NCBI GenBank assembly: GCA_030149205.1
Contig: JASBSB010000006.1
Location: 372,001-436,000, forward strand
Direction of reading: 5' to 3'
Length of the DNA stretch: 64,000 nt
DNA from: Candidatus Heimdallarchaeota archaeon
GTDB lineage: Archaea; Asgardarchaeota; Heimdallarchaeia; Heimdallarchaeales; Kariarchaeaceae
Made by a program: the position numbers and the translations under genes. How positions within the stretch are numbered: position 1 is the first letter of the stretch; each line of letters begins with the position of its first letter. Below the pieces are notes generated by a model. That model saw only the letters and a list, made by a program, of their open reading frames with translations. It searched no databases and had not been told where the DNA came from. This document shows, piece by piece, positions 8,118 to 17,577 of this stretch.

Positions 8118-8830
8118 ATGAGATTAAACAGGCAGTGATTTTAGCTGGAGGAAAAGGGTCAAGACTAAGACCTTACACCCTCATTCTACCCAAACCCTTG
8201 ATGCCCTTAGGAGATTTTCCCATTTTGGAAATTTTAATAAAAAAATTAAGACATCACAACATAACGGATATAATCATTGCTACTGGGTACCTTTCACATC
8301 TCATAGAAGCATATTTTGGTGACGGGAAAAAATTTGGTGTAAATATTCGTTACTCACATGAGGATAAACCTTTAGGAACAGCAGGGCCACTTAAGCTCAT
8401 TCCAAACTTAGATGAGGATTTCTTGATAATGAATGGTGATCTATTGACTGACTTATCATTCAGCGAGATGATACGATTTCATGAGAGAACCCAGAGCGAT
8501 GTTACTATCTCAGTCTACTCAAAAAAGGTCAAAATAGACCTAGGTGTATTAAAACTCAATGAGAATAATCAGATTCTAGATTATATTGAAAAACCAACCT
8601 ATGATTTTGATGTAAGTATGGGGATGTATGTGCTAAATCGTAGGGTGCTAGAACATATTCCAGAAGATTACTTTGATTTCCCTGATTTGATTAAAATGTT
8701 AATAAAAACAGAATTAAAGGTAAATGCATTCAAGTTTGAGGGTACATGGTTGGATGTGGGGAGACCAGATGATTACACTCTCGCAATGGAATTGTTCCAA
8801 GGTGGAGATTCAGAGAAGTTTTTAACATAA
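8114..8830 (+). CDS. Sugar-phosphate nucleotidylyltransferase
   Basis: A 238-residue NTP-transferase domain protein. The pyrophosphorylase signature is at the N-terminus (AVILAGGKGSRLRPYTLILPKPLMPLGDFPILE), with GDLLTDLSFSEM for metal binding and the substrate block DYIEKP. It makes NDP-sugar from sugar-1-phosphate and NTP. The length matches single-domain enzymes of the RfbA/mannose-1-phosphate guanylyltransferase-like class without the C-terminal left-handed beta-helix. It is translationally coupled to the dehydratase before it and 12 bases from the epimerase after it, so it probably supplies their substrate. Confidence 0.88.
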   Translation: MNEIKQAVILAGGKGSRLRPYTLILPKPLMPLGDFPILEILIKKLRHHNITDIIIATGYLSHLIEAYFGDGKKFGVNIRYSHEDKPLGTAGPLKLIPNLDEDFLIMNGDLLTDLSFSEMIRFHERTQSDVTISVYSKKVKIDLGVLKLNENNQILDYIEKPTYDFDVSMGMYVLNRRVLEHIPEDYFDFPDLIKMLIKTELKVNAFKFEGTWLDVGRPDDYTLAMELFQGGDSEKFLT

Positions 8831-8842
8831 GGACTGAAAACA

Positions 8843-9784
8843 ATGATTGTCGATGTGTGTTTTGGTGCAAATGGAGTTGTAGGGACAAAATTTGTTGAAT
8901 ATATATTGAATAATTCATCGCATGAAGTCATTGGTTTTGATATTCAAAAAAATCCAAATACAATCAACCCCCGATACACTTTCATCTCAATTGATCTATT
9001 GAGGTTGAAACCTGGAACAATCATCGAAGTTCTTGAAAACAAAAACATAGGTAGAATACTTTTTGCTGTTGGATACTACGGCATCAATTCGTTTCCCTTT
9101 CATTATAAAATAAATGCAAAAACCGCAAAAATAGTCTTGGAAGAGCTGTTTTGGGGAGAAATCCAATTTTCAAAACTATTTGTTCTTTCCAGCTCTGCTG
9201 TTTATGGAGAGGTGAAGAGTTCTGATTTACCCATTTCTGAGGATTATGAGATTTGTCCAGTCAGTGATTATGGAAAAAGTAAATTTGTTTTAGAAGACAT
9301 TTGTCTTTACTACACTGACAGGCTTAAAGGTGATCTTATCATAATAAGACCATCGAATTTTGTTGCTAAGTTCAATGATGACAGACTTTTAATAGGAAAG
9401 CTTGTCAATCAAATCAATAAAAGACATAACGATCATGAGATAAGATTAACCTTGTTTAACAAAACTGGGGAAAGAGATTGGATTTCACTCTCGTATTTCA
9501 TTCATCTCCTTATTGAACTTGGAAAAATTGATAGAGTTACCCCTATTTTAAATATCGGAAGTGGCTACTCATTATCTGTAGAGGATTTAACCGAAATTAT
9601 ATCTAAGGTAATTAATAAACCAATTGTAATTGAAACCACTGATGTTGAACCTTTAGAAGAGTATAAGTCTAACTATTTGAATGTATCGAGGTTTCTCGAA
9701 CTCCTTAGCCTAGACCCGAGAGACTATCAATCAATTACAAAGAACGAATTGGAGAAAGAATTTGAAGAAATCTTTGATGATTGA
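8843..9784 (+). CDS. NAD-dependent epimerase/dehydratase-like protein (divergent SDR)
   Basis: A 313-residue extended SDR. The N-terminal nucleotide site is divergent: VCFGANGVVGTKFVEYIL in place of the usual TGxxGFxG. SSSAVYGEV and DYGKSKFVLED (about 140-150) retain the Ser/Tyr/Lys catalytic set, and the C-terminus (NIGSGYSLSVEDLTEII) is typical of the family. Third gene of the nucleotide-sugar operon. The weakened cofactor loop may reflect changed cofactor preference or simple divergence. Confidence 0.8.
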   Translation: MIVDVCFGANGVVGTKFVEYILNNSSHEVIGFDIQKNPNTINPRYTFISIDLLRLKPGTIIEVLENKNIGRILFAVGYYGINSFPFHYKINAKTAKIVLEELFWGEIQFSKLFVLSSSAVYGEVKSSDLPISEDYEICPVSDYGKSKFVLEDICLYYTDRLKGDLIIIRPSNFVAKFNDDRLLIGKLVNQINKRHNDHEIRLTLFNKTGERDWISLSYFIHLLIELGKIDRVTPILNIGSGYSLSVEDLTEIISKVINKPIVIETTDVEPLEEYKSNYLNVSRFLELLSLDPRDYQSITKNELEKEFEEIFDD

Positions 9785-9858
9785 ATTTAGAGAAACCATA
9801 ATGTTATGTTTTCCGAATCATTGTAAAACTCTAAAATAGAAGACAGAAATAGGTTAGT

Positions 9859-10644
9859 ATGGACAAGTTTTGGGGTATTGTCTACAGTCAAGTGGATAAG
9901 TCTGATGTGGTACTTGAAGTTGTAGATGCAAGATTCCCCTCAATCTGCAGAAGTAACAGGCTAGAGAAGTATGTGTTAGACTCCGATTCCACCAACCTCA
10001 TTATTGCAATAAACAAAACTGACCTCATCCCCAGAGAAAGACTTGATCAATGGATATCTTGGTTCAAGGATCAAGGACTGGCAGCGGTGGGAGTATCTGC
10101 AAAAGAAAGACTTGGTACATCAAGAATAAGACAAACCATTCTTAGAGCATCCAAACGTAAAACTGCGGTTGTAGCTGTGGTGGGCTTCCCAAACACTGGA
10201 AAGAGTAGCTTGATTAACACGCTCCGCGGAAAATCTGCTGCTGGTGTTGCTCCGATCCCCGGAAAAACTCGATCAGAGCAAAAGGTCAGGGTAAGTAACA
10301 GCTTGTTTATGTTTGACACACCAGGTGTTATCCCTGCAAAACTGCCAGAGAAACACAAGATTCTTTTGGGGATTGTTTCAATTACCAAACTACAAGACCC
10401 AGAACATGCAGCTCTGGTATTATATCACCAAGGAAATCAACTGAATCCTGGAGCAATAGCTAAGTATTATGAGATTGAAGATAATGAGGAAGAGCTCCTA
10501 GAAATCCTCGCAGTCAAATTTAACAAATACAGAAAAGGAAAGGTCCCAAACGAGCGTGAAGCGGCGATGATTATATTAAAAGATCATGTAAGGGGAAGAC
10601 TACCAATTTTTGAGGTACCTGATAATCCACTTAGATTGAAATAA
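9859..10644 (+). CDS. Circularly permuted GTPase of the YlqF/Lsg1/Nog2 group
   Basis: A 261-residue GTPase in which the motifs run G4 (AINKTDLI, about residues 50-57), G5-like (VGVSAKE), G1 (VVGFPNTGKSSLINTL, about 109-124), G2-like (PGKTRSE) and G3 (MFDTPGVIP). This is the permuted order of RbgA/YlqF and the eukaryotic Lsg1/Nug1/Nog2 proteins, which assist late large-subunit assembly. A short C-terminal helical segment follows. The gene sits between the sugar operon and the RNase II/R gene on the same strand. A ribosome-assembly role is taken from the family. Confidence 0.88.
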   Translation: MDKFWGIVYSQVDKSDVVLEVVDARFPSICRSNRLEKYVLDSDSTNLIIAINKTDLIPRERLDQWISWFKDQGLAAVGVSAKERLGTSRIRQTILRASKRKTAVVAVVGFPNTGKSSLINTLRGKSAAGVAPIPGKTRSEQKVRVSNSLFMFDTPGVIPAKLPEKHKILLGIVSITKLQDPEHAALVLYHQGNQLNPGAIAKYYEIEDNEEELLEILAVKFNKYRKGKVPNEREAAMIILKDHVRGRLPIFEVPDNPLRLK

Positions 10645-10733
10645 GAAAATCAAACTTAAAGGTGAAAGCATTTTTATTCAAATTTGAAAAGAGATAAGCC
10701 CAAGGTATTTAACTAAGCAAGAAATTTTTACCT

Positions 10734-13499
10734 ATGGCTTCACGAGGGGAACTTGTAGAATTTAAACCAGGACTGTTTGGATTGGGGGAACCAAATAATT
10801 TCGGAATCTTTGTTAAGAGTTCAAAGAGAAAGAAAGGTGTTTTCGTTCAACTCTATACCTTAAAAGGGATACGGGAGACCAAACAAAACAATTTGTATAA
10901 AGCAAAATTTGGTTATTTTGTACAATTAAAGGGAGGAAGTTTACCTCCTGAAAAGGAATTAAAGGAAAGATTATCTGAATGGATCAAGTTGGTTCAGACA
11001 GAGAGAGGAAATTCAGGAGCTGGTTCAGAACTTGGGGCATTAACGGAGAGGACATTGTGGGATAAACTTATCAGGATAAATCCAAACAGGTTTGAATACA
11101 CAACTGAAGAAATGACGAAAATTTGGTATGAATCTGATGAGGTCTCAAGAACAAAGGTTAGAAAGATTCAGGAAGCGTTAAAACCATGTACTGATGTGGG
11201 ATTTGGGCATTTTACCTTGATTAATTCAAAGGAACAAAAGTGGAGGTTACTATCTCAAGAAGAGAAGAAATCGATTGGAAAAGAAATTGCTTTGCTTGGG
11301 ACAATACGTAATAAGTTGTTTGTATTTGTTGAGGAGGCGGATGAGGAAAATCCCGAGGAGAAAATCACAGTTAGGAAGTCAGTACCTTGGAATGACATAT
11401 CATTTAATGATGACGAATTAAAACTCGTCTCCAAACTTCAAAAAATAATGAGCCATTTTATTGAGTTTGACAACTGGGGTACCTTCGGGTTAGCAGGAAC
11501 AAGGAAGAACACTATCGATGGATTTGATTTGCATAAATTAGTAGCTTATTTAGCCGAAGATTGGGTCAATGAAGGAAGAACAACTATTGCAGATTCTTTT
11601 GTAAAGTTTCTATTGAACACTGCCTTTATTGGACAGGATGAAGCTTTGGTTAAAATTTCGAAAAGGGCCGTAAATCTGGCACCTGATTTCTCTTGGGAGA
11701 CACCAGAAAACATAGAGGAGGCTGCCAGAAGATTCGAAGAACCAAAAGAAACCCCTGAGGTGTTCGAAGGCAGATTAGATCTTAGAAAGATGGAAGCTTA
11801 TACAATTGACCCTCCGACAGCAAAGGATTTTGATGATGCAGTGACAGTGCTTGAAACAGATAAAGGTTTCGAGCTTTGGGTGCACATTGCTGATGTAGCT
11901 CATTATGTGGAAAAATATGGACTTCTTGATAAGCATGCTCAGCAAAGGGCGACAAGTGTATATCTTCCAACAAAAGTACTTCCAATGTTGCCAACCCATC
12001 TTTCAGATAACTTATGCTCACTAAGAGACACCGCCCCCAGGTTAGCCATGTCTGTTAAAATACCATTTGATAAGTCTGGTAAACGGGAGGGAGATGAAGA
12101 GGTGTACAACACCGTAATTCAGGTTACAAAAAACCTATCATACGATTACGTAAATGATGCAATAAGTAAACAGGTTGAACCTTTTATAAGTTATCACAAG
12201 CTAGCTACTCTTATCAATAACAATCGTAGAAGTTTAAACCTTGAAACACCTGAAGTTAAACTCCATCTCGGTGAAAAGATGAGTATTGCAATTAAAACAT
12301 CTTCTGCCTCGACAAAGATGATTGAGACATTTATGGTCTCTGCTAACGAGGCAATTGGGAATATATGCCTAAGAGCAGAGGTACCTGCGATTTATAGGAT
12401 ACATCCTTTACCAGAAAGGGAAAAGATCATAAAGTTCAATGGACAACTCAAGGTTGTTGATTTACAATATGAGATTGATTATCCTGAGAAACTATTTGAA
12501 AACAACGAAGATATTCAAGAGGAGGAGGATCCAGAGGAAATCTTTAGAAAATTAAAAGAACAGGGTGGGTTTAGTGGAGGAGGTATATCTATATCCTTTG
12601 GTGGAGGTTCCTCCTTAGGGGATCAACTCAAACAGAAAGAAAAAACTGAAGAAGTGAAAGAGAGGGATATCGGCACACCACTTGCGAAAGGATTAGCCCA
12701 ACTCTCCCCAGAAAAACAGGAAGAAGTATTACGTCCTTTTATCAAAATTCTTTCAGAGGTCGAAAAAATGACTGATGAAGAGTTGCAGAGACTGGTATAT
12801 CTACTGGTACTCAGAGTATTCCCACAGGCTCTATACAGTGCTGGAAACATTGGACATTTTGGGCTTGGAAGTCTGAAATATATCCATTTCACCTCCCCAA
12901 TTCGTCGATATCCAGATATTATTGCCCATAGGATCTGTAAACAACTAATCTTGGAGAAGAATGGAACTGGAAAATCAAGAGGGGATGAGCTTGTCTATCA
13001 GGCAGATGAGATTGAAGAACTTGCTCTCCATTGTACCGATCAGTCAATTACAGCAACCAATCTTGAGCGGCAGATAGTTGCTGCAGGATATTCATTTTTG
13101 GCAAAGAATGAATCTTTTGAAAACAGAAATGGAATTGTTTCCTCGGTATTTGGTGGATATGTCAGTGTACTCCTCCCCAATGGAATAGAGGCCAGGATAC
13201 CAATTCGAAAGATGACAGATCGCCCAACATTCATAGATGATTTTGAAAGTATGTGTTTTGTTGGGTCCAGAGACAAATTTGACATGACCAAGGAGATTAC
13301 CCCAGAAAACTACAAGGAACTATTACAGGATGATAATGAGATAGTTGAAGTGTTAGCTCAACTGGGTGATAAAATAGCCATTAGCTTTGACACCATTGAT
13401 CATATCGAGGGAAATATTCTGGCATTACCAATCAGAATCACAAGGAAGGATCATGTTGTGCATGATTTTGAAGCTGAGAAAGAGACAGAAATAGTTTGA
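10734..13499 (+). CDS. RNase II/R (RNB) family 3'-5' exoribonuclease
   Basis: A 921-residue RNB enzyme. The catalytic aspartates are in YTIDPPTAKDFDDAV (about residues 356-370), and the RNA-guiding arginines in HFTSPIRRYPDIIAHR (about 718-733). The N-terminus carries small beta-rich segments in place of clear cold-shock domains, and the C-terminus (IVSSVFGGYVSVLLPNGIEARIPI) looks like an S1-type barrel. Between about residues 590 and 645, inside the RNB region, there is an acidic then glycine/serine-rich and lysine/glutamate-rich insertion that interrupts the conserved core. RNB enzymes are normal in bacteria and eukaryotes (Rrp44/Dis3) but patchy in archaea. It probably degrades structured RNA. 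Confidence 0.88.
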   Translation: MASRGELVEFKPGLFGLGEPNNFGIFVKSSKRKKGVFVQLYTLKGIRETKQNNLYKAKFGYFVQLKGGSLPPEKELKERLSEWIKLVQTERGNSGAGSELGALTERTLWDKLIRINPNRFEYTTEEMTKIWYESDEVSRTKVRKIQEALKPCTDVGFGHFTLINSKEQKWRLLSQEEKKSIGKEIALLGTIRNKLFVFVEEADEENPEEKITVRKSVPWNDISFNDDELKLVSKLQKIMSHFIEFDNWGTFGLAGTRKNTIDGFDLHKLVAYLAEDWVNEGRTTIADSFVKFLLNTAFIGQDEALVKISKRAVNLAPDFSWETPENIEEAARRFEEPKETPEVFEGRLDLRKMEAYTIDPPTAKDFDDAVTVLETDKGFELWVHIADVAHYVEKYGLLDKHAQQRATSVYLPTKVLPMLPTHLSDNLCSLRDTAPRLAMSVKIPFDKSGKREGDEEVYNTVIQVTKNLSYDYVNDAISKQVEPFISYHKLATLINNNRRSLNLETPEVKLHLGEKMSIAIKTSSASTKMIETFMVSANEAIGNICLRAEVPAIYRIHPLPEREKIIKFNGQLKVVDLQYEIDYPEKLFENNEDIQEEEDPEEIFRKLKEQGGFSGGGISISFGGGSSLGDQLKQKEKTEEVKERDIGTPLAKGLAQLSPEKQEEVLRPFIKILSEVEKMTDEELQRLVYLLVLRVFPQALYSAGNIGHFGLGSLKYIHFTSPIRRYPDIIAHRICKQLILEKNGTGKSRGDELVYQADEIEELALHCTDQSITATNLERQIVAAGYSFLAKNESFENRNGIVSSVFGGYVSVLLPNGIEARIPIRKMTDRPTFIDDFESMCFVGSRDKFDMTKEITPENYKELLQDDNEIVEVLAQLGDKIAISFDTIDHIEGNILALPIRITRKDHVVHDFEAEKETEIV

Positions 13500-13517
13500 A
13501 CCAATTAAATATCTCCA

Positions 13518-14453
13518 TCAATATTCTAACTTTTCAATTTTAACCTTAGTGTAAATTTCTTCAATATCCTCAAGCTTACCAGGGGCTGTACCAATGGTCA
13601 TTATTGATGCTGTTGCGCAGGCAGTACCCCATCTAATTGCTTCAACAATGTCCTTGTTCAAAGAAACAGCATGCACAAACCCAGCAACCATTGCATCTCC
13701 TGCACCAACTGTACTTTTTGCATCTACTTTAACTGGTTCAACTCTGTAATATCTGTCTTTTGAGAAGAAATATGATCCTTCTCCTCCCAAGGAAACCCAC
13801 ATGTGCTCTGCACCAAAATTAAGGATTTCTCTACATTTATGAGGAAATTCAGGATCATCGAGTGATATACCAAAGCTTGCCTTTAACTCATCAACATTAG
13901 GTTTGATAAGATACGGTCTGGCCTTCATCCCCTCAAGTAGTAATTTCTTAGATGAATCTAAAATTACAGTTGTATTCGGAATTTCATTGACAACCTCTAT
14001 TATCTCTCTGTAGATGGTTTCTCTTGCCTTTTCAGGCACAGAGCCTGAGATGACCACAAAATCCCCCGGTAGAATGAGCCTCTGGAGATGATGAAACAGT
14101 TGGTCAAATTTTTTGGGAGGAACCACATGACCCTCTTGATTAACACCGGTGACCATATCCTTGATTTGGTCAATTACAACAATGTTGGTTCTGGTTTCGT
14201 TGCTAATTGGAATGAAATTTTGTAATACTATCGTGTTACTCAGTTCCTTGGCAATGAACTCCCCATTATGACCACCTAAGAATCCAGTCGCGATATTTGG
14301 CATATTCAAGTTAGCCAGGTTTCGTGAAACATTGATTCCCTTCCCTGTTGGGTCTTTACGAAAGTTGTTTGTCCTGTTTGAGCCACCTTCATTTAACTTC
14401 TTTACAATAAAAGTAATATCAACAGAAGGGTTTAATGTAATGGTAACAATCAA
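13518..14453 (-). CDS. PfkB-family kinase of the 1-phosphofructokinase/tagatose-6-phosphate type
   Basis: A 311-residue ribokinase-fold sugar kinase. The N-terminus ITLNPSVDITF is the signature of the FruK/LacC branch, followed by GKGINVSRNLANL. The C-terminal PfkB signature with the catalytic base is STVGAGDAMVAGFVHA (about residues 243-258). FruK makes fructose-1,6-bisphosphate from fructose-1-phosphate, and LacC makes tagatose-1,6-bisphosphate. No phosphotransferase or sugar gene is nearby to choose between them. The gene converges on the RNase gene with an 18-base gap. Confidence 0.82.
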   Translation of the reverse strand: MIVTITLNPSVDITFIVKKLNEGGSNRTNNFRKDPTGKGINVSRNLANLNMPNIATGFLGGHNGEFIAKELSNTIVLQNFIPISNETRTNIVVIDQIKDMVTGVNQEGHVVPPKKFDQLFHHLQRLILPGDFVVISGSVPEKARETIYREIIEVVNEIPNTTVILDSSKKLLLEGMKARPYLIKPNVDELKASFGISLDDPEFPHKCREILNFGAEHMWVSLGGEGSYFFSKDRYYRVEPVKVDAKSTVGAGDAMVAGFVHAVSLNKDIVEAIRWGTACATASIMTIGTAPGKLEDIEEIYTKVKIEKLEY

Positions 14454-14726
14454 TTCAAATCACTAACTTAATCTCCATATTTATTCGTAAAGATACATCC
14501 TTAATTCAGAAGAAAATTGTTCCTCGAAAATTAAGTGCTTGAAAATAACTTCTTTGGGTTACCAAATGAGTGTATGTTTCATCTAAGTGCATTAAATTTA
14601 TACTTCCATCAGAATTTTAGATATTCTTACAATAAATGAATATGTTGTTGCTCGTTACAATGTTCAAAATTAAATCCATGGTTGACTTGTAACACTCAAA
14701 TATAATCTTACGTATTTTTTTCCAAA

Positions 14727-16016
14727 TTACGTTTCTATTATCTCTCCATAGAGATAAGTTGGAGTTGAATCAATTACTTTAACATGTTGCCATGTTCCAA
14801 TCATAATATCATCCGATTCATCACTTAAGACTATCTGCTTGTATGATAGATTTCTTCCGACTAATCCACCTTTTTTACCATGCTCGGTCACCAGCATTTT
14901 TCCTTTCCATCCTATCCATTTTTGATTATCAATCCTCTGAATCTCCTTTGTTTGGATGTCAAGATCCTTCGATCTCTGCATTCTGACCTGATGCGAGAGT
15001 TGTTTTAGCAGGGCAGCAGGTGTGTTTTCTCTCTCCCAGTATCTACTAATGTTGGTTATTGAGGGTCTTGTTTTTAATATAGTCTGAACAGTCTCCAAAT
15101 AATCATCCTCAGTCTCAGTTGGATATCCAACTATCACATCTGTTGATAGGGTAAGCTCTGGGAATCTTCTCCTGAAACTTGTGACAATCTCCTCATACTC
15201 TTCTACTGTGTATCCCCTCTTCATATGTTTTAATACCTCATTGCTCCCACTTTGAACAGGCAGGTGTAAGAATTTGTAAATTTTGGGAGATTCAAAGGCA
15301 TCAATGACATCATCTAAAATTTTTATAAAATTATTTGGGTTTCCCATTCCAATTCTAACCCAAAATTTTCGCTCAATCTTGTCTATCTCAGAAATCAATT
15401 TGGATAGGTTATCTTTGATGTCAAATCCCCAGCAGCCTGTATCTTGACTGGTAAGCCATACCTCTGGCGTTGGAGTCTTTCGAATGCTTGAGATAATGCT
15501 CTCCCTAGAATATGACTGTAATCTTCCCCTTGCCAGTTTTGTTGCGCAGAAGGTGCAGGAATTTAAACATCCCTCATTTATTTGCACAATATGAAGATGT
15601 GGGTTCCATTGAGTACCTTCCATCATAGGTTTATCGAAAAAGTGTTCCTCGTTTAATGTGTTCACAGTCTTTAATTGTGTGGTCTCACCATTCACCTGTC
15701 TAAGCACCATAGGCAGAAACTTTGCAGCATTTATACCCATTACAGTGTAATCAGGATAACGATTCTCGATGAGCTCAGGATCTGACTGACTGAGACAGCC
15801 CGTGACTATCACATGCCCCTTTGTACGTAAGTCATCAAGTTTTCGGATGATCTTGTTTTCTGTTGGACTCTTGACTGTACATGTGTTGACAACCACCAGT
15901 TCTGCATCATTCTCGTCTACCAATTGATACCCATTCTTGAGAAGCTGTGCCTCTATCAGCTGAGAATCCTTCTGATTGTGGGTACATCCATAGGTTAGAA
16001 TTGATGCTGTCTTCAT
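14727..16016 (-). CDS. tRNA t6A methylthiotransferase (MtaB/CDKAL1 type)
   Basis: A 429-residue radical-SAM methylthiotransferase. The N-terminal UPF0004 domain holds three cysteines for the second Fe-S cluster (TYGCTHNQ, VVNTCTVKS, VTGCLSQ). The radical-SAM CxxxCxxC is NEGCLNSCTFCATKLARG (about residues 138-155), and the C-terminal TRAM domain is about 365-429. It turns t6A37 into ms2t6A in tRNAs reading ANN codons. The archaeal and eukaryotic forms share the short CTHNQKD N-terminus seen here. It starts just downstream of a divergent promoter shared with the gene at 16135. Confidence 0.9.
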   Translation of the reverse strand: MKTASILTYGCTHNQKDSQLIEAQLLKNGYQLVDENDAELVVVNTCTVKSPTENKIIRKLDDLRTKGHVIVTGCLSQSDPELIENRYPDYTVMGINAAKFLPMVLRQVNGETTQLKTVNTLNEEHFFDKPMMEGTQWNPHLHIVQINEGCLNSCTFCATKLARGRLQSYSRESIISSIRKTPTPEVWLTSQDTGCWGFDIKDNLSKLISEIDKIERKFWVRIGMGNPNNFIKILDDVIDAFESPKIYKFLHLPVQSGSNEVLKHMKRGYTVEEYEEIVTSFRRRFPELTLSTDVIVGYPTETEDDYLETVQTILKTRPSITNISRYWERENTPAALLKQLSHQVRMQRSKDLDIQTKEIQRIDNQKWIGWKGKMLVTEHGKKGGLVGRNLSYKQIVLSDESDDIMIGTWQHVKVIDSTPTYLYGEIIET

Positions 16017-16134
16017 TCCCTGATTCTCCAGCAGAATTGTTTTATTTATACTATAGTTTAGTGAGCCTTACAAAATTTTTGTGGCTTCTTAGAAACGTCA
16101 GTGCTTTTTAAAGTTAAAAAATGATTTCAGGTAG

Positions 16135-16455
16135 ATGGGACGAACTCTCCGAACCTATCGAACCAGGTTAAATGTCCAGCAAGGAAGGATCAGTAAGCGT
16201 CTGAGGGATTTAGGAGTGAAAAAAAGCATTGTGGACAGAATGTTTGCTCTGGCTCACAGACACTCTGCACCTGCTAGTAACATGCCATCTGCAAACACAG
16301 ATGCCGTGATCCTTCTCTCTGTTCTATTAGGGGCAGATTGTGATTTACAAGCTATTGAAAACAAACTAAGGGGTAATACAGAGAATGGTGAGAGTTTCAA
16401 GAATACCATCAATAATACGGATATCATTAAGAACGAAATCTCGAAGCTGAGTTAA
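16135..16455 (+). CDS. Conserved archaeal MGRT-type small protein
   Basis: A 106-residue basic helical protein starting MGRTLRTYRTRL. It resembles a family of short archaeal proteins that begin MGRT and carry a helical core ending in a LLSVLLG block (here ILLSVLLGAD). No function is known to me. Its last 90 bases overlap the 3' end of the convergent RAM-domain gene on the other strand, which is unusual in this otherwise loosely packed region. The start is supported by position right after a TATA-like stretch. Confidence 0.6.
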   Translation: MGRTLRTYRTRLNVQQGRISKRLRDLGVKKSIVDRMFALAHRHSAPASNMPSANTDAVILLSVLLGADCDLQAIENKLRGNTENGESFKNTINNTDIIKNEISKLS

Positions 16456-16599
16456 AGAATCAGCTGAAATCTTTGTAATAACATCAAATGCATTTCTCAG
16501 CTTGTAAGCATATATTATGTTAGGTAGTGACTTGATCTTCTCAAAGGTTGAATCTACACTCTGAGATGTACATTTGATCAAAACATAGGCTTGAGCCAT
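16366..16599 (-). CDS. Stand-alone Lrp/AsnC ligand-binding (RAM) domain protein
   Basis: A 77-residue protein with the beta-alpha-beta-beta-alpha-beta RAM fold of Lrp/AsnC regulators (AYVLIKCTSQSVDSTFEKIK...NAFDVITKISADSLTQLRDFV) but no DNA-binding helix-turn-helix. Such SraA/RAM-only proteins in archaea form octamers that bind amino acids and can partner with full-length Lrp regulators. Convergent overlap of 90 bases with the MGRT gene. Confidence 0.8.
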   Translation of the reverse strand: MAQAYVLIKCTSQSVDSTFEKIKSLPNIIYAYKLRNAFDVITKISADSLTQLRDFVLNDIRIIDGILETLTILCITP

Positions 16600-16658
16600 A
16601 AGACGCTAAAGATATGACAGAATATTAACATTTTCGAGAGACACATTTGAATTCTAAC

Positions 16659-17405
16659 TTATTTTAGACCAAAGAGTTGTTTTGTTCGAGGATGAGACGG
16701 AGATTCAAAAATATCAGGTGGAATCCCAGATTCTAACAACTCTCCCTCACTGATGACATGAATCACATCACCTATCTGTCTGGAGATAAGAGCATCATGA
16801 GTTGTTACAATAATGATCAATCCTTCATTTTTCAACTGATTGATATGTTGAACAAACCAGTCTGAAGTCTCTTCATCCAAAGAGCTGAATGGTTCATCCA
16901 AAATGAGAATCCTTGGTTCGTGGATTACTGCTCTCAAAAAACAGGATCTCTGTTTTTCCCCCCCAGAAAGTTTCTTTGGAGAAAGGGAGGCTAATTCAGT
17001 AAGATTGAACTCTTTGAGCTTTGAGTCTATAAGTTTCCTCCGCGTCTCTTTTGGAATCTTTTGAAAAATCAGTGGGAGCTCAATATTCTTATACAGTGAA
17101 CCTGTTGTGAAGATCGGCTTTTGCCACATAAACCCAATTGACCTCCGTAATACTTCTTCTGGATAAGAGTATTTACCATCAATAAAAACAGGGGATGAGT
17201 CCCAGTGTATAGATCCTGAACTTGGTGGTTGCAGGATACCAATGATCTTGTTTAGACTGGATTTTCCTGCCCCATTTTTCCCAAAGAAAATGTGAACCTG
17301 GCCTGCACGTAGATTAAGAGAGACCTTGTCAAGTATAAGCTTATTCGAACTCTCTAAAGAAACTTGGGTAAGTTTGACTTCCTCAGGCATTATAAGGTCA
17401 GACAT
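16659..17405 (-). CDS. ABC transporter ATPase, possible tungstate TupC
   Basis: A 248-residue ABC ATPase. Walker A is FGKNGAGKSS (about residue 40), the Q-loop region IGFMWQKPIF, signature LSGGEKQR, Walker B ILILDEPF, and H-loop TTHD. No permease is adjacent. The TupA and TupB genes at 30.1-31.6 kb lack an ATPase, and Tup/Wtp ATPases have a similar length and Q-loop context, so this protein may complete that transporter. The pairing is inference. The gene may equally serve another importer. Confidence 0.75.
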   Translation of the reverse strand: MSDLIMPEEVKLTQVSLESSNKLILDKVSLNLRAGQVHIFFGKNGAGKSSLNKIIGILQPPSSGSIHWDSSPVFIDGKYSYPEEVLRRSIGFMWQKPIFTTGSLYKNIELPLIFQKIPKETRRKLIDSKLKEFNLTELASLSPKKLSGGEKQRSCFLRAVIHEPRILILDEPFSSLDEETSDWFVQHINQLKNEGLIIIVTTHDALISRQIGDVIHVISEGELLESGIPPDIFESPSHPRTKQLFGLK

Positions 17406-17577
17406 ATCTTATTATAGACATCACGAGTTCCATATTATGTTTTCGGAAGTTAATTGGGAAAATTCGAGGTTCATTCAACCAAAGAATTCATACTTACATT
17501 TAGAGCAATATTCAAATAAATTTAATAAAATTTTTTTGACTTAGGTCTGGTATCATTATCTTTGCGTATAGGTATCC

